This document shows, piece after piece, positions 47,921 through 57,600 of a stretch of 64,000 bases of DNA. The notes beneath the pieces were generated by a model. The model saw nothing but the letters and a program-made list of their open reading frames with translations. It did not search any database and was not told the DNA's origin. Position 1 is the stretch's first letter. Each line of letters opens with the position of its first letter. Origin of the DNA: Pipra filicauda (taxonomy: Eukaryota; Chordata; Aves; Passeriformes; Pipridae); assembly GCF_003945595.2 (NCBI RefSeq), contig NW_024104667.1, positions 124,001 to 188,000 on the forward strand. The letters are read 5' to 3'. The position numbers and the translations under genes are program-made.

Positions 47921-48921
47921 TGTGGCAGGAGGGCCTGCTCCGATAAGGCCTAGAATCCAATCAGAATGCATACAATGCAAGCTCTCATGCAAGCTGTCTG
48001 TGTTAAGTTGCTGTTTGTGCCATGGTAATATTTTTGGTATTCAAGTATGCTAAAACCAGCTGTGAGATCCTGGAGCTGAATCTGACTGAATTATTTATAT
48101 GGGTTGGAACCAACTTGCTGTCAGTGTGTGTGCGTGTGGGGAAGGGCTGGGCCTACACCTGCAGGAACATGGTAAGGCCTGCACATAAGGCCTGCTGAGG
48201 GCACAGGGAAGAGCTGGAAGGCAAGGCCTGCTGCCCATGCAGAGCACATGGCAGAGCTGAACGCCCTGCAGCCAGACTGTCAGTCAAGTCCAACCTGCCT
48301 GGTAGCCCACCCACACCACACTCCTGCAGCCTGTGACTGACTACAGCACAACTCACTCTGGCCTGGAAGGCACTGACTGGATATCCTGCCTGGGAGGGAA
48401 AACTGAACTCTGTAAATATACAAGACTCCATGCGGTCTCTCCTCTTCTCTTCTTTCTTCTCCCTCTCCAGCCAGCACCATATGAATCATCGGATCTTGTT
48501 GGTAACCATTTTTTCCTTTCCCATCTCTCCTTCTCTCTTCCTTCTCTCTTTCTTTACCGCTTTTAATCTATTTTCTTTTACTCCTTTCCTTCTCTTAGGG
48601 ATAACTTAAAACCAATGAACTGTGTTTTACTAAAGCTGGTACATGGATTGTTTTAGTGGGTGTTTCCTGTGGAATGGGTCTTTGTGCTGAATGATTTAGT
48701 GAAATGCTTTTTTCTTGGTTGTATTTTACTCCTGTAAAAACTTTTTTCCAAAATATCTTATTTTTCTCACTAAATTAAAAAGAATATCTCTTAGAGAAGA
48801 GTGTGTGACTCTTTCTCTGGATGCTAATTAGAGGTTATAATGAACCAAAAGGCTTTTAAAAAGTCTTAAATAAAAAATGTAACTGCTCTGGGCAGTTTAT
48901 AGCGTAATCTGGAGCGCAACA
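47921..48921 (+). mobile_element. Probable ERV LTR, plus orientation, about 1 kb
   Basis: Begins TGTGGCAGG and ends GAGCGCAACA, so the ends are a short imperfect inverted match. The last 130 bp (ACTCTTTCTCTGGATGCTAA, AAAAGTCTTAAATAAAAAAT, CTGGGCAG, TAATCTGGAGCGCAACA) resemble the 3' end of a common avian LTR by recollection. Pyrimidine-rich tracts fill 48435-48600. No duplication of the target was found, and the right edge may join the next LTR piece rather than end here. Confidence 0.42.
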
Positions 48922-49265
48922 CCAGCCTGGTTCACCAAACTTCAAACACAGATCCTACTTTTTGAAGTTGGATATGACAGATAAGGTGGTATCTGGCTTG
49001 TAAATTTTTAACTAGCAGTCAGTCACCTTATATTATAAAGTTCTAGTTCTCTTTCATACAGTCAGGTTCTTCTAACATAACCCTTCTTGGGGTTTATGTG
49101 CGGAGACTCCTCTCTTGGGAGGAGAGGCTGAAAGAGATCTCCCTACAAGCATTGGTATGGATGAGTTACATCAAATTTCTACTTAATAATTATTTCTTTT
49201 TGCTAGCTTTAATAAAATTGCTTCAATAATTGATATAGTGCACTATCCTATCTTATACTATACTA
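48922..49265 (+). mobile_element. ERV LTR piece, second copy of the 26693-27325 family
   Basis: Shares in order with the minus-oriented copy at 26.7-27.3 kb: ACCAGCCTG, TATATTATAAAG (promoter, about 49030), GACTCCTCTCTTGGGAGGAG, CTACTTAATAATTA and GCTTTAATAAAATTGCTTCA (poly(A) signal about 49210). Orientation is plus. It directly abuts another LTR-like segment, suggesting nesting or a mosaic element. Confidence 0.5.
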
Positions 49266-49267
49266 CT

Positions 49268-49320
49268 AGTGTTTATATTGTGTAGTAAATTAGTTTTAGT
49301 GTTTATATTGTGTAGTAAAT
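49268..49320. repeat. Tandem duplication, 30-bp unit
   Basis: AGTGTTTATATTGTGTAGTA followed by AAT occurs at 49268-49290 and again at 49298-49320, identical. The identity suggests a recent slippage duplication. Confidence 0.9.
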
Positions 49321-50439
49321 AATTCCAATTAAGATCTTTTGTCTGATCATTTGTAATAATAATAATAATAATTATAATTTTGCCAATCATTAAACCTGTG
49401 GGACAAAAGTGGTTCAATCACACCTTTGTAATTCCTTACATTTAAATTGTTGACATGATCTGCAGCTAATTGATTTCAGGTGCATTTAGACTCCTCTCTG
49501 AGAAGGAGTTTAGAAAGCAAGGCAGTCCTTTCTGCACCTTGTGACTCAGGGCACCTGAATGACTCTGCACCTCGTGATGGCAGGGTTTTTTGTCTAAGCC
49601 TTCCACTCCCACCCGCAACACTCCTCTATGTATGTGCAGCATGGGAAGAACAACTCGATGATACAAGAGCACAACTCTCTCCTTGGAGAGCACAAGGAGT
49701 GCTTGTTAGCAGAGAGTGACAAACATTTATTCCCACTGCTGCTCTTGGAAGATCGTCAGGTTTCACTGACAATCTCCTGCTTATTCTTCCCTTCCCCAGG
49801 TTGGCTCTCAAACGTCTGTAGATATGCCGCAGCAGGAAGCATCCTACAAGGAGCGCCTTTGTTGCTGTGGTGATTTCTGGCTTCCAGAAACACCCACCCT
49901 TTGCCAGAGTCCCCATAAGCATATGAGCCCTGTGATTTCTAGGAGGAAATCCTGGATGAAGCAGGAAATCCTGCAGGTGGCTTGTGTGCTTCTTTGGTCT
50001 ACTGCCAGCCTCAGCCCAGTTCAGCCTCCCTCTGAGCACTGGGTATTAGTTTCAAGAGAAAGCGCAGCAGCTGAGCTGGATCTATTTTGATTTTGGACCA
50101 TATCAAATTGGGACATCGAGCATGGCTCAGCACATCATTTAACACATAAATGTAGCATCATTTAGCAGCAAGACTACAAGCTCCAAGGGAGCATGTTTTC
50201 CAGAGCATACACCCACTCACCTTGGTATTCCCAGATCTGTGAGCAAACCCTTCAACTAACAGAGGATGCCTTTGAGGAAGTCAGACTCTGTTTACCTGCC
50301 TTCCGAGGTAAACATGCATGGAGCTCTGTTTCTGTCAGCATCCAAGGGGACATAACTGAATGAGGGGTCTATGGATTTTGCTCAGATTTAGTTCCCACAG
50401 CTGAATTGGGATTTCAAAGTCAAGAGATTTATTGCTTAC
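49321..50439. other. Probable intron, overlapping open frames without support
   Basis: An (AAT)n run lies at 49356-49376. From 49478 to 50039 several long frames overlap on both strands (up to 137 codons, minus 49626-50039). None has a recognisable motif or a phase-matched splice context, so I do not call a gene. Confidence 0.35.
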
Positions 50440-50592
50440 CTGTTAGAGGTGGTGGAGTGTGCAAAGCTGGTGTATCTTTTCTCCTTGGCTTTTTTTGCTC
50501 CTGTTCAGCATTTTGGGAAGCTAGGATGGTTTTACCTTTTCTTGGGGTTTTTTTGAGGTCACAGCTCTTAATCAGCTGCTCTGAAAGGTCTT
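50440..50592 (-). CDS. Exon of unidentified gene, paralogous to 47165-47326
   Basis: 153 bp on the minus strand: acceptor TTCTTTTCCCTGCAG, then 2 nt, 50 codons and 1 nt, ending at the donor CTAACAG|GTAAGCAAT, so phase 1 in and 1 out. The peptide begins [20 protein letters not shown] and ends [20 protein letters not shown]. The 3' half is clearly homologous to the exon 3 kb downstream in both protein and DNA, while the introns are not similar. That pattern is expected of exons duplicated long ago and kept by selection. Lys/Arg/Pro-rich with TP sites, probably disordered. The gene is not recognised. Confidence 0.68.
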
Positions 50593-51249
50593 CTGCAGGG
50601 AAAAGAATAACAGAAATTGAAACTAAGGGGAAATAATAAACCAGACAGTGAAAAGAAATGCTTTAATAATAGTGCTTTAATCCAAGTAAACTAAAATGCC
50701 CATGAAGAAACATCTTTTAAATACTTAGAAACTTATCAAAAGAGGCCTCTGTGCCATACTACATGGGAGTCAAGTGACTTAGGTGGTCCTTCTGTGTTGT
50801 AGGCAGTAGATATAAAACAAAGGGAGAGTTGTGGGTAGCTGTGTGTTTACATGGTAGAGGGAAGGCTGCATCATTGTGAGCAGAGGTTCCATGGCTACCC
50901 CTGTTTTATCCAGTGCTGACTGTGTGGACTGTGTCTTCAAGAGTTACAAAGGCACTTTTATGAAAGAAAGTTCTACATGTGTGGGGTCAGCCTGAGGTAC
51001 TGCTAAAATGAGACAGTCAATATATTGTTCCTTTCAAGAGTTGCCTTTGTTTTAAGAGTTACTGAGCTTTTGATTTACATAACATTATACTGGATTTCTG
51101 GTTTTCCCCTAAAACAAGCCTTGACTCAGATGACTCAGAGGGTCAGCATGTCTTTTTCTTCAAGAGACTGCATTTTTGGGTGCTTATGCAAGCTGAAAAT
51201 ATTGAAGGTAATCTGTTGTGGTGGTGCATCCTCCTCCCTCACCTCCTCT
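50593..51249. other. Probable intron sequence
   Basis: No recognisable repeat or exon. Confidence 0.4.
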
Positions 51250-51850
51250 TCAGGCCTGCTCTTTGATCTCAGCAGCTTCTGACAAGCCTTGGTTGAACCA
51301 GCTGAGCGGTGAAGTGCCCCTTAACTGTACCAGTTGGGTGGGGAAGTATCCCTGACCATACTGGGTGCTCTTGCATGGTAAAGGTAGGAACAATTCTGAC
51401 CATACCAGGAACATCAGCTGCCCAACCCAGGTGAGGAACAAAGGATAAGCAGTTATTCGTGTTAGCCTTGGTAAGTAATTTACCTGAATTGTAGCCCAAG
51501 TGAAATGGTACCATTGTTAGGAGACCTTGTGAAAAAAATGAATCATAGCCTGAGTGCAACAGTACTATTGTTACTGGATTTTTTGGGAAAAATTATGTTG
51601 TGACCCTATAAACAGCAGTGCTAAGTGAGGCCTCCCGGAGTTTGAGCTCTCCCAGAAAGCAGTGGGCTGCACCAGCAACTCCGTTTGAGTGGGATGCCTC
51701 TCGGAGCTCACAAACCCTCAAGTTTGCAATACTTGAAACATCGTCGCTGAAGACGAGGTCTAGGTGGATTCCACACACACACACTGCTTCAGGGCCAGCC
51801 CATGCCTGTTGAGAAATGCTAAGGGATTTGATATAAATATTTCATTGAGC
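51250..51850 (+). mobile_element. Probable ERV LTR, plus orientation
   Basis: A TATA box (GACCCTATAAACAGC) lies at about 51605. It is followed by a leader resembling avian LTR R-U5 sequence (TTGAGCTCTCCCAGAAAGC, GAGCTCACAAACCCTCAAG, CTTGAAACATCGTCGCTGAA). Just upstream a unit of about 57 bp is repeated in diverged form at about 51489-51545 and 51546-51600 (CC-AAGTG/GAGTGCAA, TA-CATTGTTA, GGA...TTTTTGGGAAAAA), like duplicated U3 elements. The ends were not found. Confidence 0.5.
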
Positions 51851-52577
51851 TTAAAGGGAATTTTTGACAAGTACCTTTACACCCATAGATCCCTGTGTGC
51901 ATGCAAGTGAATTGATTATGGTATGAATGTTGTTATTTTGAGTTTATAATTAACTCATTGTTATAATTGTAGCAAATCCTATTGAATCACTTCTTAAAAT
52001 GTTAAGTTAGTCAATGATTAGGTGCTTTTGCACCCTTTTCTGGTATCCATATCCTCTGCGCTCTAACCCTCTTGCATCCCCAGTCTCTGTGTAAATTATT
52101 CCAAACTGCTTCTAATCCAATTTACTTATGTATGCTTCATCTATGTAGTAAGTAATAGAATGAACCTTGCCATTTAACTCGCACTCTCATGAATTCATAT
52201 TAAAGCCTGTATTTTGCCATGACTTTGACAGTGATTCTTTAAATGTTCTAACTACTCATTTGCGACACCTTTCATTATTATCATCACACAAACCAATGCT
52301 CTAAATTCTTAAAAGCTGCTTGTTTGCCTTCGTCTGGGTTCCCCACACCCTTACCCAACCCCTGACTGCAGACTTGGATGCAAGCGCAACTTCATTCCAG
52401 GCTCTCTGAACACTATTTAAGACGTGTTATGTCTGTGAGCCTGCAGACCGTAAAAATGGTGCCTGTGGTTAGAAATGCCATGTGACATGACAGAACTAGG
52501 ATACCTTCCTTGTGGGACAAATAAACAAAATTTATAAAATTCTGCTTGCCTGTGGTGAGACACTTTTTTTTGACAAG
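51851..52577. other. Non-coding stretch, possibly the tail of the preceding LTR
   Basis: AT-rich, no gene seen. The 3' end of the previous ERV piece may extend into this region. Confidence 0.35.
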
Positions 52578-53457
52578 TGTCATAGTTTGAAATTGGCCCC
52601 CCTTGAGAGTTCGAGGGGCTCAGAAGTGATTGGGTGCCAGGACAGTGTTCCCTGGAGAGCCAATCACTGTCCATGTTGTTCGCTTCTGCTCAAAATCATA
52701 TATCACAGCACCGGAAACGGCTGGCAGGGCAGTCTTGGTTGTTTTGCTGTTGGTGTCTGCTGCGTGTAGGTGGACAAGGCCAGGGGGTGGCTGGGCTGCC
52801 TCTCTTCCCCTCCGGGGGGGAGAGCCTTTGGCTAGAATTAGAGTCAGCATTTGGAGAGTGTGCTGTGAAGGAAGAGATTCACAGCACCTGAGGTAAGAGG
52901 AGAGAGGCAGGCTTTGCAGCCAAGCCCTCTCTTCCCCCTCCTTTTCTGCAGTGAAGCTGTAGAAGGGGGCTTTTTTCCTTTCCCTCCACTGTAAGTGGAG
53001 GAGGGGCTCAGAATTAAAGCTGAGCCAAGAGACTGGGCCGTGGAAGTAGGACCGGCGCTCGGGAGAAGAGTCATGGGCAAAATTGGAGACAAGCCAAGAG
53101 CTCGAGAGTTGCCTGCCGAAGCTGACCAAGGACAGCTGAGAACTGATGTGGAGGAATGAGGATTCCAGGATGTGGACGCTTGATAAACTAAGCTACACTA
53201 CAACAGCTTACGAACCGAGGTGAGACACCGAGAGGGAGGAATCACCAGCAGCAGAAGAGCAAGGACTCAAAGCTATCTTCTCGGACTTCATAAGGAGGAG
53301 AGACTACAACAAACAACTGCTGGAACTTGGTGAGGAAGGAGTGTTCAGGAGCCCAGAACACTCCCACAGCAAAAGACCGTGTTACATAACAGCCTTAAGG
53401 GCTGCTCCTGGACTAAAGTTAAAGGAGGGGCTTGAAAGGACTGACTGATAGTAATGT

Positions 53458-53497
<40 letters not shown>

Positions 53498-53674
53498 GTT
53501 GCCTTTAGTTTGTATAGTATTTATTTGTGTAAATAAATGTATATACTTCCCCCTTCCCCTACAGAAGCCTCTGGCCTGAAAGTTTCTCTCCGGTATTAGG
53601 ATAAATTGTTGAGAAGGGGTGGGGAAAGCCTAAAAATTGGATTTTAGATTTCTAATGTGGCTCAAACTGCCACA
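52578..53674 (+). mobile_element. Solo ERVL-type LTR, plus orientation, 1097 bp
   Basis: Starts TGTCATAGTTTGA and ends TCAAACTGCCACA, a 13-bp imperfect inverted repeat with the canonical TG and CA. A TATA-like CATATATCAC lies near 52693, AATAAA near 53533, and a (TA)n run at about 53456-53500. The flanks (GACAAG and AGCAAG) are only partly alike, so the target duplication is eroded or the edge is off by a base. No internal viral genes adjoin it. Confidence 0.72.
53456..53500. repeat. (TA)n microsatellite inside the LTR
   Basis: Alternating TA for about 40 bp with a single G interruption. Confidence 0.95.
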
Positions 53675-53766
53675 AGCAAGTGAAATTGCCTTTGTGTTTC
53701 ATTATTGTCATCGCAAGGGTAACAGTGAGCAAAGAGATTTTTGTTTCTGGGTAGCTAAATCTTCAG

Positions 53767-53981
53767 GGCAATTTTGCAAGATGGGAGTGAAGTAATAGCA
53801 TTTGAAGTAGAAGCAAAGACCATGAATATGCAAAAAGCACATCTGTCAAGTATGGAGTCTGGTATTCAGGAGAGTGGCAGACCAAAGACGACTGGTATGC
53901 CTAGTGTAAAAAGTAGGTTCAAGAAAGGAAACAGATTGATGATGAAGGAGGAAACGTTTTTAGAAAGCTGCCCCAATAAAG
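53767..53981 (+). CDS. Weak plus-strand exon candidate
   Basis: After a fair acceptor (TAGCTAAATCTTCAG) come 71 open codons to AATAAAG|GTAAAT, a moderate donor; phase 2 to phase 1. The peptide has balanced, protein-like composition (for example MNMQKAHLSSMESGIQESGR and SRFKKGNRLMMKEETFLESC). It lies on the opposite strand to the nearby minus-strand exon series and just after an LTR. It could be a real exon, an exonised fragment or chance. Confidence 0.25.
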
Positions 53982-54365
53982 GTAAATGGGATGCTTGAAA
54001 TCTTTTACTCAAATTGCATATGGAAAATGTGTTTAGGTAAAGCTTAGCTATATCCTAGATTTCAGTTTGCTGTGATATAAATGAAGAAACTGCTCTATGT
54101 TTTCTACTGGAAAAAGATCAATGACTCTTTTAGCTTTCTCCTCTTTAATTAATTTCACTCTAGAATTTCAGTTGATATTTATATGCAGGAAAAATGCTCT
54201 TTGCCTTTCCATCTGGCATCAGAAGTGTCAGCAGAAGGTGTAATTATCCGTTTTCATCAGGGCTCAGTTGTATCACTGGAGGGGAAAAGTGGACACTGGA
54301 CAGGACTTTATGATGTGAAGGCAACACCTCTCATTAGTGCAATGACATCATCTAATAACACTTAC

Positions 54366-54467
54366 CTAAATGGTTACACTGTGAATCTCGCTTATCCAGT
54401 CTGTCATCTGGCATATCAAGTGGCTGAACATATTCTGTTGACATCATTGAAATAGGCTTTTCTCCTC
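54366..54467 (-). CDS. Candidate exon of the unidentified minus-strand gene
   Basis: 102 bp on the minus strand, phase 1 in and 1 out (2 nt, 33 codons, 1 nt), matching the paralogous exons downstream. The donor CATTTAG|GTAAGTGTT is near-perfect; the acceptor (GTAGTATCTTCAAAG) is weak. The peptide reads [20 protein letters not shown] and then [12 protein letters not shown], hydrophilic and without similarity to the other exons. The shared phase and strand are the reason for linking it to them. Confidence 0.42.
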
Positions 54468-54477
54468 CTTTGAAGAT

Positions 54478-54600
54478 ACTACACACACACAGACACACAC
54501 AAAAAAACCCAAAACAAACCAACGAACAAAACTGCAACCAAAACCAAAACCAAACCAAAACAAAAAAACCCAAACCAAAACAACAAAAAAAGCACAATCA
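54478..54600. repeat. CA-rich and (CAAAA)n-like simple repeat
   Basis: (CA)n at 54479-54500, then a degenerate A/C-only run to 54597. The long overlapping frames here on both strands are artefacts of this composition. Confidence 0.9.
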
Positions 54601-57600
54601 TTTTGGTGTTATGTATCCACTTGCCAGCCAGATCATGATGAGCTCTTGTCTTCCAGCTGCCCTCTGTCATGCAGTCTGCTGGCCTGATTTCAATCACACA
54701 TGCTGAGATGCATCCTTGCTGTAAGCAACCCACAGTAGTGCGGGTTGGCTCTACAGAAGAATACTGACTTTGATCATACAGAAAGTGCTATCTCATACTC
54801 ATAGTAAATACTAGGGGTTTTTTCTGGTTTTTCTAGTTTTCTTCTCTGTTTTTTCTCAAATATAAACTAAGGATCATATTTGGTGTTTATTATATGATCC
54901 AACTTTAATTATGAATTCTGTTGAGTTAGTCTTATAAGTACGGCTCCTCTAAGAGACCTTGAAGACCCTGAAGATCCAAGTGTAAGGGCTGCCTCAGAAA
55001 GATGACCAGTGCACACAGACCCCAAAGCCAGCATGAAGTAGACTTCCTTATCACTTTGGTAAGAGCACGGAAACCCATTTCACTAGGCTGTTTATTTGTC
55101 CATGCTCTGTAAGTCTCAGTAGATTGCTGTTTTGGCTGGTTTACCCCTCTTTACGCATAGCTGCAGTCGGTGTTGAAGCCCATCCTCCTACCTGAGCTTC
55201 CCCAGCACCTCCCCCAAGCTGAGAGTTGATCCTGGACTCACTAACTCTGGGCTGCCACAGATGCCATCACAGAGAGAAGAAAATTTGACCGTTTTTCACT
55301 GCTGATTGTTTCTACGGTTGCTTAGCAGAAACCCATCAGAATGTTAAAGGAAGAAGACCTTCAACCTGAAGGCACAGTCCAAGTGATCTTGGTATCTCCC
55401 TTCATCCAGCAACAGTTGTGCTAGTTTCTTATGCATGACCTCTATTGTCCATTTTCAGGGAATAAGAGCAGACTGACTTCCTTGTAAAGAGGAGAAAGGC
55501 AATGAGGAAGAGAAAAAAAACACAGGAGACAATAAGAATAGTGGATGAAAGACAGGTTGAATTGGGAAAATGAATGAAGGGGAGGTGGAGAAGGAAAGGC
55601 AAATAAAAGAAAAGTGAAAACAAAGGCAGCTGGAGAAAAGCGGTGAAAAGGATGATGGGAAAATAGGAGACTGAACTGTGGGACTTTATTTTTATCTTGC
55701 TGGAGGTAAAGAAATTACCTTATTGTTTCTCTGTAAATTGCAGTGGTTGTTTGTCAACAAGAAACAGAACAGTAGGAGAATTAACCTCATTTTTATGACT
55801 GCATCTATATAAAGAACAATTAATTCTTATAAGCAAAATCCAGTCACATAAATATTTGCAAAAGAAAGTATGAAAGGTTGCACTGAGCTAATTCTTCAGG
55901 GGATGGAAAAACATGTCTTAAATGCCAGTGACTTCAAAGTAAGTGGAGTAACACTGCCTAGGAGCATAAAATTTTACTCAGCTTATGTACATGTGGGATT
56001 AACTCCCTTACATTTTAGTATTTAAAATTTACAAAAATTTGTAACATTCTACAAATTCTTAAAACCTTACTGAATCAGGCCTGTATAAAGGGTTCGACCT
56101 CTGGATGTTCACTGTAGAACTGTCCCCATCCAGCCTCACATATTTACTAAAGTATTATACCACCTGAAGACTTCATTTGCACTTACAGCAAGAAAAATCT
56201 CCCACTTGAGAAGACCCTACATAAAGAAATCTTTGAATACACCTTAGCATGGTACAGTTGCTCTGTTTCTCCACTGTATAAATAAACTATAACTATGGCT
56301 TAAAATGAAGCAGACATAATTTTATTTAAAACAAAAATTTATAATCTGACCAAATGAAAGTGCACACTGCATTTTGTGATTTGAGGGAGTTTTATTCTTC
56401 AATACCATTTGATTTTATTGCATTTGATTAGGGCACACTGGCTAAACACTATGATTGTAGTGAATATGTTCTTTTCTGAAGGATACTCTCTTTACAAGGT
56501 TTCCAGTAAAATCAGGGGTACCATTTCAGACACTATGGACTTTTTTTCTGAACAGGCCTTGAGGCAAAAAGGCTGAGGATAGGTAGCAAAATTTAAACAT
56601 ATAGTTGGTAATAAATTATATTGACTGGAAATGTTTTATAAAATATGGTTAATTTTGGTTAGATTTCATTAAGTTGTTTCATTAATTATTTCACCTAATA
56701 AAAATTAAGCTTTGTAAAGAGACTTGATATTGGATTGGTATATGCAGATTATGAGAAAATTGCACCATTGTTTTTTCTTAATATATTAGTTTGAAAAATA
56801 TTATTCTAAAATACAACTCTTAGATCTATGTTCATATTTTCATGGTCACACGTGCCAAGCCCCTGGCATCTTCAGTGCTTTAAAATACTGCTTTACAGCC
56901 TAACTTCTGACACTTCCCTTCCTTTTTTTTTCTTTTGTAAGTTTGCCCTTCAGCCAGCATTGCCTTGCTTACAAAAGTGTTTACACACTGCACATTGTGG
57001 CAGTCTGTGTGACAAAAGAATAAAAAGAGACAAATTACCAAAATATATCATGGGTTTTGGCATCTTGGGTGTATATGCATTGGGTACAATGTGTGGACCT
57101 GTGAGTGCTGTTACGTCCTCACAGCTGTTACATTACACACAGAGCTCTCCTTCAAAGGAGGGTTGCTGTATGTGAGCATTGCAATAGTACTTTTCCAAAC
57201 CATTAAAATATACTCCTGTAACTAAGGAAAACACATTCCCCAGTAACATTTTACATGTGAAGGTAGCCTGCTATGGGGACTGTGTGTCCCCATTGAATTG
57301 AAGCTTGTTCTCAATTTTCATGTGTTAAGTGCAACACTTTTCCTAGCAGCCTTCACACTAGCACAGTTTGCACTCTCTGCTGCCATCAGTCACCTTGGTA
57401 GCTAATGCTTGCTATTTATATGATGAACTAAGGTGTTTTTTTCTTGCACTTTGTTATATCTCTTGACATAATGATGCACATTCATCTTTTATGCATTTGT
57501 AATGGTTACAGTGGAGCTCTAAATCACATTCAACAGAAGATACTTCCTGAAATGCTATAGATCTTTCCATATGAATTAGGATTCAATGGTCATTTAGCCT

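Noticed and set aside
49478..50039. Long overlapping frames on both strands
   Set aside because: No motif, no phase-matched splice sites and conflict between strands.
52620..53129. 169-codon minus-strand frame and plus-strand frames of 85-88 codons
   Set aside because: Lie within the ERVL-type solo LTR.
54352..54733. Minus-strand frames rich in F, V, L and C
   Set aside because: Mostly translation of the A/C simple repeat; only 54366-54467 has exon-like edges.
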